Source: Flavobacterium sp. CECT 9288
GTDB lineage: Bacteria; Bacteroidota; Bacteroidia; Flavobacteriales; Flavobacteriaceae
Direction of reading: 5' to 3'
NCBI RefSeq assembly: GCF_918731615.1
Contig: NZ_OU957226.1
Location: 1,550,001 to 1,614,000 of the forward strand
DNA: 64,000 nt
The notes below the pieces were generated by a model. The model saw only the letters and a program-made list of their open reading frames with translations. It was not told where the DNA came from and did not search any database. The number at the start of each line of letters is the position of its first letter. Position 1 is the stretch's first letter. The position numbers were made by a program, and so were the translations under genes. Shown one piece after another: positions 8,808 to 15,934 of this stretch.

Positions 8808-10229
8808 ATGAATTCCTCCTTGTTTTACAGTCTTTTACAGAGAAAATTTCCATTTCAGCCCACTTACAAACAAGATGTCTTTTTTCAAAAAATAGCCATT
8901 TTTTTGACTGAAACAGAGAATAAGACCATTTTTGTACTCAAAGGATATGCAGGAACAGGAAAAACTACTGTGATATCAACCATTGTTAACAGCTTAATAG
9001 ACATTAATAAAAAATATGTTCTACTTGCCCCAACAGGTCGTGCAGCTAAAGTAATTGCTAATTATTCTGACAAACCTGCTTTTACCATTCATAAAAAAAT
9101 CTATTTCCCTAAAAAATCTTCTGGTGGTGGCGTATCTTTTACTTTACAGCCCAACAAACATAAAAACACCATTTTCATCGTCGATGAAGCCTCGATGATT
9201 TCGGATACGAATTCAGATTCTAAGTTGTATGAAAACGGCTCTTTATTAGATGACTTGATTTCATACGTTTACTCAGGTACGAATTGCAAAATGATTTTAT
9301 TAGGAGATACGGCTCAGTTGCCTCCGGTGAATTTGGATATCAGCCCAGCGCTTGATATTCGAACACTTAGTATGAATTACGATAAAGAAGTTGAACATAT
9401 TGAGCTAGACGAAGTAATGCGTCAAGAAGAAAATTCAGGAATTTTATTCAACGCCACAGAATTGCGCGAAGTACTCAAAGAATCTTTTATCACTGATTTT
9501 AAATTCGATCTCAAAAAATTCAAAGATATTGTGCGTTTGACAGACGGCTACGATATTCAAGACGCCATTAATTCTGCTTACAGTAATTATAGCATCGAAG
9601 ATACCGCTTTTATTGTGCGCTCTAATAAAAGAGCTAATCAATACAACGAACAAATTCGAACTAAGATTCTGGACAAAGAAAGTGAGCTTTCTACTGGGGA
9701 TTTTTTAATGGTGGTGAAGAACAATTATTTTTGGCTAAAGGATTCTGACCAGGCAGGTTTTATCGCCAATGGTGATATTATCGAAGTACTCGAAATTTTT
9801 AGCATCAAAGAGTTGTACAGCTTCAAATTTGCCAAAGTAAAAATCAGAATGGTGGATTATCCAGATCAAAAACCAATTGAAACTGTTTTGCTTTTGGACA
9901 CCATCAAAAGCGAATCTCCTTCGCTTACGTACGAAGAATCAAACCGACTTTATCAAGAAGTTTTGAAGGATTACGAGGGCGAAACCAAATTCAAACAATT
10001 CCAAAAAGTAAAAGCGAATGAATATTTTAATGGCTTGCAGGTAAAATTCTCTTATGCCATTACTTGTCATAAATCACAAGGAGGGCAGTGGAATACGGTT
10101 TTTATAGAGCAACCTTATTTGCCAGATGGTATTAACCGTGATTACATTAGATGGTTGTATACAGCCATGACACGTGCCAAAAATAAATTGTACTTAATTG
10201 GTTTTAAGGATGATAGTTTTGTAGAGTAA
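8808..10229 (+). CDS. RecD/Dda-like superfamily 1B DNA helicase
   Basis: 473 residues from the ATG at 8808; an in-frame TTG at 8778 is unlikely because it falls inside the promoter -7 box. Walker A is GYAGTGKT (about residues 46-53), motif Ia and the LLAPTGRAAKVI segment follow, Walker B is FIVDEASMIS and motif III is GDTAQLPPV. The UvrD_C_2 end carries SYAITCHKSQGGQW and YTAMTRAKNKLYLIG. This is the short RecD2/Dda-like architecture (AAA_30 plus UvrD_C_2) without the long N-terminal domain of RecD2. It is expected to unwind DNA 5' to 3'. No recB/recC-like genes are nearby, so a stand-alone role is likely. Confidence 0.85.
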   Translation: MNSSLFYSLLQRKFPFQPTYKQDVFFQKIAIFLTETENKTIFVLKGYAGTGKTTVISTIVNSLIDINKKYVLLAPTGRAAKVIANYSDKPAFTIHKKIYFPKKSSGGGVSFTLQPNKHKNTIFIVDEASMISDTNSDSKLYENGSLLDDLISYVYSGTNCKMILLGDTAQLPPVNLDISPALDIRTLSMNYDKEVEHIELDEVMRQEENSGILFNATELREVLKESFITDFKFDLKKFKDIVRLTDGYDIQDAINSAYSNYSIEDTAFIVRSNKRANQYNEQIRTKILDKESELSTGDFLMVVKNNYFWLKDSDQAGFIANGDIIEVLEIFSIKELYSFKFAKVKIRMVDYPDQKPIETVLLLDTIKSESPSLTYEESNRLYQEVLKDYEGETKFKQFQKVKANEYFNGLQVKFSYAITCHKSQGGQWNTVFIEQPYLPDGINRDYIRWLYTAMTRAKNKLYLIGFKDDSFVE

Positions 10230-10325
10230 ATCAAACAAACATTTAAGTCATGAAAGGAAAATCAAAGAAAACTTTAATGATCTTATAAGACTTATATGGT
10301 TCAATAATTTTAAAATAGTTTAGTT

Positions 10326-11156
10326 ATGAATGCTTTAAACGATTTACATAAGATTTCAGGCTCTTTTTCAAACACCGAGAAAATGCCAGTTTTGTTTCTT
10401 GGTCATGGCAGTCCCATGAATGCCATTGAAGAAAATCAGTTTGTAACAGGATTTCGGAATTTAGCCAAATCCTTACCACAACCGAACGCTATTTTGTGTA
10501 TTTCGGCGCATTGGTATACCAACGGCACCAAGGTTACAGCAATGGAAATGCCGCGAACAATTCATGATTTTGGAGGTTTTCCGCAAGCGTTATTTGACGT
10601 GCAATATCCTGCAAAAGGTATTCCAGAATTAGCAGTAGAAACTAAACAATTATTGACGCCGATTTCGGTTGAACTCGACGAACATTGGGGATTAGACCAC
10701 GGTGCTTGGAGTGTTATTAAACATTTATATCCGGATGCCAATGTTCCTGTAATTCAGCTAAGTATTGATTATACAAAACCTGCGCAATACCATTTTGATT
10801 TGGCACAAAAATTAAGTGCTTTACGTACGAAAGGAATTTTGATTGTAGGAAGCGGAAATATTGTTCACAATTTGAGATTAGTCGATTTTCCGAATTTAGA
10901 TAAAGATAATTACGGCTATGATTGGGCAATTGAAGTTCGTGAAACTATCAATTCCTATTTGCTAGACGGAAATTTTCAACCACTCCTAGATTTTGAAAAA
11001 CAAAGCCGAGCTTTTCAATTAGCGATTCCAACTCCAGAACATTATTTACCTTTGATTTATACTTTGGGTTTAAAAGGAAAACAAGAAGAACTCAGTTTGT
11101 TCAATGATAAGTTACTGGGAGGATCGTTGAGTATGACTTCGGTAAAAATAATGTAA
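10326..11156 (+). CDS. ygiD: Extradiol ring-cleavage dioxygenase, YgiD/DODA type
   Basis: 276 residues, the usual LigB-fold (class III) length. YgiD of E. coli opens L-DOPA at the 4,5 position in vitro. The metal-site histidines are seen in FLGHGSPMNAI (about residue 30), SAHWYT (about 62), and LDEHWGLDHGAWSVIKHLYPD, with the active-site HDFGGFPQALFDV. Function beyond in vitro DOPA cleavage is unclear for the family. Standing alone between the helicase and kdsB, it has no pathway context here. Confidence 0.88.
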   Translation: MNALNDLHKISGSFSNTEKMPVLFLGHGSPMNAIEENQFVTGFRNLAKSLPQPNAILCISAHWYTNGTKVTAMEMPRTIHDFGGFPQALFDVQYPAKGIPELAVETKQLLTPISVELDEHWGLDHGAWSVIKHLYPDANVPVIQLSIDYTKPAQYHFDLAQKLSALRTKGILIVGSGNIVHNLRLVDFPNLDKDNYGYDWAIEVRETINSYLLDGNFQPLLDFEKQSRAFQLAIPTPEHYLPLIYTLGLKGKQEELSLFNDKLLGGSLSMTSVKIM

Positions 11157-11259
11157 CATTGGTAAACCAAACCAATCAAAACCAACTCTAAAATAGCACG
11201 AAAATAATTTCATCCTTGGTTGCAATGATGTATTTTTGAACTCAAACTTTTTAAACTAC

Positions 11260-11985
11260 ATGAAGATAATAGCAGTTATTCCCGCACGTTACGCCTCTAC
11301 ACGATTTCCCGCTAAACTGATGCAAGATCTTGGAGGGAGAACCGTAATCCTAAGAACCTATCAAGCAGCCATAAACACGCAATTGTTTGATGATGTTTTT
11401 GTAGTGACTGATTCCGATTTGATTTATGAAGAAATTATTTCTAATGGTGGAAAAGCTATTAAGAGTGTAAAAGAACACGAATCTGGGAGCGATCGAATTG
11501 CCGAAGCAGTTGAAAATCTCGATGTTGATATTGTGATTAATGTGCAAGGTGATGAACCCTTTATTGATGCCGAACCCCTTGCCAAAGTCATTGAAGTTTT
11601 TAAAAACGATTTGGATAAAAAAGTAGATTTAGCTTCGTTAATGCGCGAAATTACTAATCAAGAAGATATCAATAATCCGAATAATGTTAAGGTTGTAGTG
11701 GATCAAAACGGATTTGCTTTGTACTTCTCCCGATCTGTAATTCCGTATCCGCGAGAACAAAATGTTGGTGTTCGATACATGCAGCATATTGGTATTTATG
11801 CTTTTAGAAAACAAGCTTTGTTGGATTTTTATAGTTTACCAATGCAATCTTTGGAAGCATCCGAAAAACTAGAGCAATTGCGCTATTTGGAGTTTGGCAA
11901 ACGAATCAAAATGGTCGAGACCACACATGTAGGGATTGGAATTGATACGGCAGAAGATCTCGAAAAAGCACGAAAAATACTTTAA
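11260..11985 (+). CDS. kdsB: 3-deoxy-manno-octulosonate cytidylyltransferase
   Basis: 241 residues from the ATG at 11260; the in-frame TTG at 11236 was rejected because the family starts at [20 protein letters not shown] and a TATTTTTG promoter-like box overlaps that TTG. Activates Kdo as CMP-Kdo for lipid A core assembly. Visible motifs: the nucleotide loop [30 protein letters not shown] and [11 protein letters not shown], and a C-terminal [14 protein letters not shown]. Shows that the organism makes a Kdo-containing outer-membrane lipid. Confidence 0.95.
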   Translation: MKIIAVIPARYASTRFPAKLMQDLGGRTVILRTYQAAINTQLFDDVFVVTDSDLIYEEIISNGGKAIKSVKEHESGSDRIAEAVENLDVDIVINVQGDEPFIDAEPLAKVIEVFKNDLDKKVDLASLMREITNQEDINNPNNVKVVVDQNGFALYFSRSVIPYPREQNVGVRYMQHIGIYAFRKQALLDFYSLPMQSLEASEKLEQLRYLEFGKRIKMVETTHVGIGIDTAEDLEKARKIL

Positions 11986-11997
11986 AATAAGGAGTTA

Positions 11998-12663
11998 CTA
12001 CGCTAATTTTTCAATTACAATGAGTTCGTTGTGAATTTCTATTCGGGGAATAGTTCTAATTTGAAATTGCGGATGGACAAAATCGGTAATATATTTTTTA
12101 TTTCTATTATTCTGATCATCGTTCAAAATCATGGTATTAAATAGAATAAAACCTTTTGATTTAAGGAGGTAACAAAGTCTATTGGTAAAAAAAGTTTCAA
12201 ATAAAAAATTAGGCATGGTCGTGTCTTGAAATATATCAATGATTATTAAATCGTATTTTTCTTTAGTTTTTAACACAAATTCAAAAGCGTCGTCGATTAT
12301 AATTTCCAGATTTTCAACTTCATTCAATTTGAAATAGGTATTTGCAATATGAATAATTTCGGGATCTATCTCAACTCCAGTTAGTTTGCCTTTAAATTTT
12401 ACATCGTCAACTAGTGTTTTAATAACGCTTCCTCCGGCAACACCTAGTAGTAAGATGCGTTCCATTTTTACTATTTTTTCAAAACCAATACTTTTCAATC
12501 CGAGTCTTAAAATACGTTGTAAACTACCATAAGAGTAGTTCGCATTTTTTGAATCTAAAACCAATTCTCCATTTGCCCAAGTAACTTCAATTAACTGGTT
12601 AATACTTGATTTTGTTTCAAAAATTTTAATTGGAAGTAAATAACTCAATATTTTTTTAATCAT
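11998..12663 (-). CDS. Spermidine-synthase-like methyltransferase-fold protein
   Basis: 221 residues. Rossmann motif ILLLGVAGGSVIKTL, acidic ribose-binding stretch GVEIDPEIIHIA, DDAFEFV and DLIIIDIFQD match the spermidine synthase/SAM-methyltransferase fold. It lacks the N-terminal beta domain of true SpeE and is about 60 residues shorter. The usual GGGD motif is replaced by GVAGGS. So a polyamine role is not supported; many such orphan SpeE-like proteins have unknown substrates. It is convergent with kdsB and divergent from the acyltransferase gene 61 bases away. Confidence 0.7.
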   Translation of the reverse strand: MIKKILSYLLPIKIFETKSSINQLIEVTWANGELVLDSKNANYSYGSLQRILRLGLKSIGFEKIVKMERILLLGVAGGSVIKTLVDDVKFKGKLTGVEIDPEIIHIANTYFKLNEVENLEIIIDDAFEFVLKTKEKYDLIIIDIFQDTTMPNFLFETFFTNRLCYLLKSKGFILFNTMILNDDQNNRNKKYITDFVHPQFQIRTIPRIEIHNELIVIEKLA

Positions 12664-12724
12664 TACGAATGGTTTTAACCAAAAATAAGTTTTTTATCAT
12701 TTATTTTGTCACAAAATCTAAGTA

Positions 12725-13276
12725 ATGAAAAAAATAATATACCAATTCCTGTTTTTTAAACTTATGGGTTGGAAAATAGTAGGCGGAATAGATCCTAATT
12801 TAAGAAAGTGCGTGATGATGGTTATGCCACACACCAGCGCGCATGATTTTTACTTGGGCATTTTTACAAGAGGAATTACGGGACTTGAAATGAATTGGGT
12901 AGGCAAGAAAGAGTTGTTTCGTTTTCCACTCGGAATTTATTTTAGATATATGGGTGGGGAACCTTTGGATAGAAGTGGAGGGTTGAACAAAGTGGATTCA
13001 ATAGCTGCCATATTTGATAAAAAAGATACTTTTAGATTGGCTGTGGCACCAGAAGGGACTCGTAAAAAGGTAAGTGAATTAAAAACGGGATTTTATTATA
13101 TCGCTTTAAAAGCTAAAGTCCCTATTGTTCCTGTTTCGTTTGATTTTGGGAGAAAACAAGTTCATTTAGGACAACCGGTTAAGCCGTCTGGCAATATTGA
13201 GGAAGACTTAACAATACTGAAACAACACTACAAAGGAGTCTTGGGTAAAATACCCGAAAATGGAATTCAATTCTAA
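12725..13276 (+). CDS. PlsC-type 1-acylglycerol-3-phosphate acyltransferase family
   Basis: 183 residues, a minimal LPLAT domain. Catalytic HX4D is HTSAHD (about residues 38-43) and the substrate-binding motif is VAPEGTR (about 111-117); the VPIVPVSFD strand also fits. No long N-terminal membrane segment, unlike E. coli PlsC. Flavobacteria carry several such paralogues, so the acceptor could be lysophosphatidic acid, an ornithine/glycine lipid or another amphiphile. Ends before a strong bidirectional hairpin. Confidence 0.78.
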   Translation: MKKIIYQFLFFKLMGWKIVGGIDPNLRKCVMMVMPHTSAHDFYLGIFTRGITGLEMNWVGKKELFRFPLGIYFRYMGGEPLDRSGGLNKVDSIAAIFDKKDTFRLAVAPEGTRKKVSELKTGFYYIALKAKVPIVPVSFDFGRKQVHLGQPVKPSGNIEEDLTILKQHYKGVLGKIPENGIQF

Positions 13277-13321
13277 AATTAAAATTTAGAAATTGATACA
13301 AGATTGAATTATCACAAAAAT

Positions 13322-13354
13322 AAATGCTTTTCTAGAGTTTCTAGAGAAGCATTT
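13322..13354. terminator. Bidirectional rho-independent terminator
   Basis: A 15-base-pair stem, 13322-13336 with 13340-13354, with a 3-base loop; one G-T wobble. It is flanked by A-rich DNA on the left and a T run on the right, so it serves the acyltransferase (+) and the XRE gene (-). Confidence 0.8.
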
Positions 13355-13825
13355 TTATTTTGGAGTATATTGTTTAAAGGTGCCGTTTTTATAAAAAATC
13401 ATGATTGTTTCAATTTCTTCCTGGTTTGAATCAGTTGGGTCTTTTACTGGAAATGGAATTTCCGAAATTATGTTAGGAATAGGAGGTATAAAGTCAGTAA
13501 ACAAATCGGCAGCGGGAATATTGTTTTTATCTTCGATACCAAAATTGGAACTGTTTTTATTTTTGATGACATTTAAGTTATTTGCATCAAATTCCTGTAA
13601 TTTAGGAAAACTTCCTTTCCCGTTTAGAATCCAATATAAATCAACTTCGGGAAAAACATCTAAAATTTTCAAGATAAAATCCAAACTTGGTTTGTTTCTT
13701 CCAGATAGGAGGTGTGACAAGCTAGAACGTTGTACACCTATTTTATCTGCAAAAGAAGAGGCATTAAGTCCGTAATAATCCAATATAATTTCTAACCTTT
13801 TAATAAAATCTTCGATGTTTACCAT
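13355..13825 (-). CDS. XRE-family (lambda-repressor-like) transcriptional regulator
   Basis: 156 residues. The HTH_3 domain covers about residues 5-60: FADKIGVQRSSLSHLLSGRNKPS is the helix-turn-helix, followed by LDFILKILDVFPEVDLYWILNG. The rest is a low-complexity linker and a short conserved-looking tail (IMIFYKNGTFKQYTP). No peptidase or ligand domain is recognisable. Four TTTAC-N4-GTAAA palindromes occur in the gap to the divergent M14 peptidase gene, one straddling this gene's own ATG and one covering its -7 box. Autorepression and control of the peptidase gene are the simplest inference. Confidence 0.85.
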   Translation of the reverse strand: MVNIEDFIKRLEIILDYYGLNASSFADKIGVQRSSLSHLLSGRNKPSLDFILKILDVFPEVDLYWILNGKGSFPKLQEFDANNLNVIKNKNSSNFGIEDKNNIPAADLFTDFIPPIPNIISEIPFPVKDPTDSNQEEIETIMIFYKNGTFKQYTPK

Positions 13826-13831
13826 TGTAAA
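13818..13831. promoter_or_regulatory. Candidate XRE operator 1 (TTTACCATTGTAAA)
   Basis: Half-sites TTTAC and GTAAA separated by 4 bases. The site covers the ATG of the XRE gene (13823-13825), so binding would block its translation start region and transcription. Confidence 0.55.
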
Positions 13832-13851
13832 TTATATTTAAATTACATCTA

Positions 13852-13865
13852 TTTACAAATGTAAA
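13852..13865. promoter_or_regulatory. Candidate XRE operator 2 (TTTACAAATGTAAA)
   Basis: Inverted repeat TTTACA-AA-TGTAAA. It contains the minus-strand -7 box TACATTTG (13856-13863) for the XRE gene, the position expected for autorepression. Confidence 0.6.
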
Positions 13866-14084
13866 AAATATAAGTGAATAAATGGTAAATTAGGTCTAAA
13901 AAGAATTTAAAATTACCATTTGTATTAAAGTAACAGTACTTTAAAAACAATATAAGTTCTTAATAATAAACGTTTTAATAATCTTTAACTAAAGTTAATC
14001 CTTTTGTTTACAAATATCTCTTATAGAAGTCTTTTTTGAGAACTGAAAGTGTTTACAATATTAAAAATAATTGTTTTTTGTCTG

Positions 14085-14098
14085 TTTACAATTGTAAC
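14085..14098. promoter_or_regulatory. Candidate XRE operator 3 (TTTACAATTGTAAC)
   Basis: Inverted repeat with half-sites TTTAC and GTAAC, one mismatch from the common form. Its TTG (14092-14094) lies 16 bases before the -7 box of the M14 peptidase gene, so it overlaps the presumed -33 region. Confidence 0.55.
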
Positions 14099-14108
14099 TT
14101 TAAAGATG

Positions 14109-14122
14109 TTTACTTTTGTAAA
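14109..14122. promoter_or_regulatory. Candidate XRE operator 4 (TTTACTTTTGTAAA)
   Basis: Half-sites TTTAC and GTAAA around TTTT. It fully contains the plus-strand -7 box TACTTTTG (14111-14118) of the M14 peptidase gene, whose ATG is at 14136. Confidence 0.6.
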
Positions 14123-14135
14123 TTAAATAGTAATT

Positions 14136-15290
14136 ATGAATTTAGAAGCTTTACATAGTCACAACCTAGTACAATCACTTAAAGGGAAATACATAATGCT
14201 TGATCATATTGAGCACATATTAGTTGATTTGAATACTTCAGATGAATTGGCAATTATCGGTAAGTCCGTTTTAGATAAACCTATTTATTCCTATACAATT
14301 GGTAAGGGTAAAATTAAAATTTTCCTTTGGTCACAAATGCACGGAAATGAAAGTACTACTACAAAAGCATTGCTTGATTTTTTGTTTTTTTTAAAGAGTG
14401 ATGACATTTTAGCGACGCAAATGCTAGATAGCATCACTTTTTTATGTTTACCGATGTTAAATCCTGATGGAGCGCAAGCGTACACTAGAGAAAATGCAAA
14501 TGGTATTGATTTAAATAGAGATTCTCAACTTTTATCTCAGCCAGAAAGCAACATTTTAAGACAAGTTTTTGATGATTTTAAACCCGATTATTGTTTTAAC
14601 CTACATGATCAAAGAACTATTTTTGGAGTTGCTGATAGTGGACTTCCTGCTACACTTTCTTTTTTGGCTCCTTCTTATAATGAAGCGCGCGAAGTGAATG
14701 AATGTAGGTTAAAAGCAATAAACTTAATTGCTACTATTAATGACGGAATGCAGTCGTTTTTACCAGGTCGAATAGGTAGATTTGACGATTCTTTTAATAT
14801 CAACTGTATTGGTGATACTTTTCAGTTTTTAGGAGTTCCAACACTTTTATTTGAAGCCGGTCATTTTCCTAATGATTATAATCGAGAAATTTCTAGAAAA
14901 TTTGTCTTTATTGCTTTTGTTTTGGGTTTTAAAGCGTTAAGCGAAAACGTTATAGTTAGCAATGGAATCAATAAATATTTGAATATTCCTCAAAATAAAA
15001 TCGTTTTTTATGATTTTATTTATAAAAATGTCAAGATAAATTATGATGGTATTGAAAAAATAACGAATTTTGCAGCACAATATAAAGAAGAAATTGTTGA
15101 TAATCAGCTGTTTTTTAATGCTTATTTTTCTAAAATAGATGAATTGGAAAAGTATCATGGTCATTATGAGTATGATGCAAATGGCGCAAAGTATTCTGAC
15201 AACACAGGTTTTTTACCTGTTTTGAATCAAAAAGCCGATTTTTATTTAGATAATAACATAAAATTTGTTAATGGAATGATAAATATTTAA
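14136..15290 (+). CDS. M14-family zinc carboxypeptidase-like protein
   Basis: 384 residues. The zinc site is HGNEST (HxxE, about residues 69-74) with the third ligand in FNLHDQRT (about 154-161). NPDGAQAYTRENANGIDLNRDS is the typical M14 substrate-binding loop including the Asn-Arg pair, and TLLFEAGHFPNDY near 240 supplies the catalytic Glu. No signal peptide is visible, so it is probably cytoplasmic, like murein-peptide or succinylglutamate-desuccinylase-like members. The last 120 residues show no known domain. The promoter is overlapped by two candidate XRE operators, so expression is likely conditional. Confidence 0.85.
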   Translation: MNLEALHSHNLVQSLKGKYIMLDHIEHILVDLNTSDELAIIGKSVLDKPIYSYTIGKGKIKIFLWSQMHGNESTTTKALLDFLFFLKSDDILATQMLDSITFLCLPMLNPDGAQAYTRENANGIDLNRDSQLLSQPESNILRQVFDDFKPDYCFNLHDQRTIFGVADSGLPATLSFLAPSYNEAREVNECRLKAINLIATINDGMQSFLPGRIGRFDDSFNINCIGDTFQFLGVPTLLFEAGHFPNDYNREISRKFVFIAFVLGFKALSENVIVSNGINKYLNIPQNKIVFYDFIYKNVKINYDGIEKITNFAAQYKEEIVDNQLFFNAYFSKIDELEKYHGHYEYDANGAKYSDNTGFLPVLNQKADFYLDNNIKFVNGMINI

Positions 15291-15366
15291 TATTTTTGTC
15301 TTTTTATTGTTTTTATGTATAATTTTATGCTTTGTTAAAGCAATTAATAATGTTAATTAGAGAGTT

Positions 15367-15846
15367 ATGAGTAAATTTCGTTTAGATGAAGTAGATCACC
15401 AAATTTTAGATATGTTGATAGACAACACAAGAGTACCTTTTACAGATATTGCAAAAAAATTATTGATATCAGCGGGTACTGTTCATGTTAGGGTAAAAAA
15501 GATGGAGGATGCAGGAATCATAATGGGTTCTTCGCTTGTATTGGACTATGATAAATTAGGTTACTCTTTTATAGCATATGTAGGTGTATTTTTGAACAAC
15601 ACTTCTCAAACAAAATTTGTTTTGGAGCGCATTAATGAAATTCCATTTGTAACCGTAGCTTCTGTAACTACTGGTAAGTTTAATATTTTTTGTAAAATAA
15701 GAGCCAAAGACACTAAACATGCAAAGGATGTTATTTTTATGATTGATGATATTGATGGAGTTTACCGTACAGAAACTATGATCTCTCTTGAAGAAAGCAT
15801 CAATGATAAGAAGCGCTTAATGCATACCATATTCAAAAACATGTAA
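15367..15846 (+). CDS. Lrp/AsnC family transcriptional regulator
   Basis: 159 residues. N-terminal winged HTH (LDEVDHQILDMLIDNTRVPFTDIAKKL, then LISAGTVHVRVKKMEDAGII) followed by an AsnC-type RAM/ligand domain (AYVGVFLNN..., VASVTTGKFNIFCKIRAKD). Normal family length. Lrp/AsnC proteins sense amino acids, but the effector here is unknown. A terminator follows, so it is transcribed separately from ppc. Confidence 0.92.
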   Translation: MSKFRLDEVDHQILDMLIDNTRVPFTDIAKKLLISAGTVHVRVKKMEDAGIIMGSSLVLDYDKLGYSFIAYVGVFLNNTSQTKFVLERINEIPFVTVASVTTGKFNIFCKIRAKDTKHAKDVIFMIDDIDGVYRTETMISLEESINDKKRLMHTIFKNM

Positions 15847-15874
15847 TTCTTGAATGCGCTGTAATTAAATACAA

Positions 15875-15902
15875 CCTCAAGTTTATTCTTGGGGTTTTTT
15901 TA
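15875..15902 (+). terminator. Rho-independent terminator after the Lrp/AsnC gene
   Basis: 7-base-pair stem CCTCAAG (15875-15881) with CTTGGGG (15888-15894), 6-base loop, then a T run. Confidence 0.75.
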
Positions 15903-15934
15903 TGAAAAATTAACTAAACCAACCACTCAAAACT

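Larger units (their letters stand above)
13826..14135. other. Divergent regulatory gap between XRE and M14 peptidase genes (310 bases)
   Basis: Very AT-rich, no coding frame. It contains three of the four TTTAC-N4-GTAAA palindromes and extra half-sites at 13885-13889 (GTAAA), near 14004 and near 14051 (TTTAC). A TACATTTG box (minus strand, 13856-13863) and a TACTTTTG box (plus strand, 14111-14118) lie inside operators. Confidence 0.6.

Noticed and set aside
11998..12663. Spermidine synthase SpeE
   Set aside because: Missing N-terminal beta domain and altered GGGD motif; called only SpeE-like.
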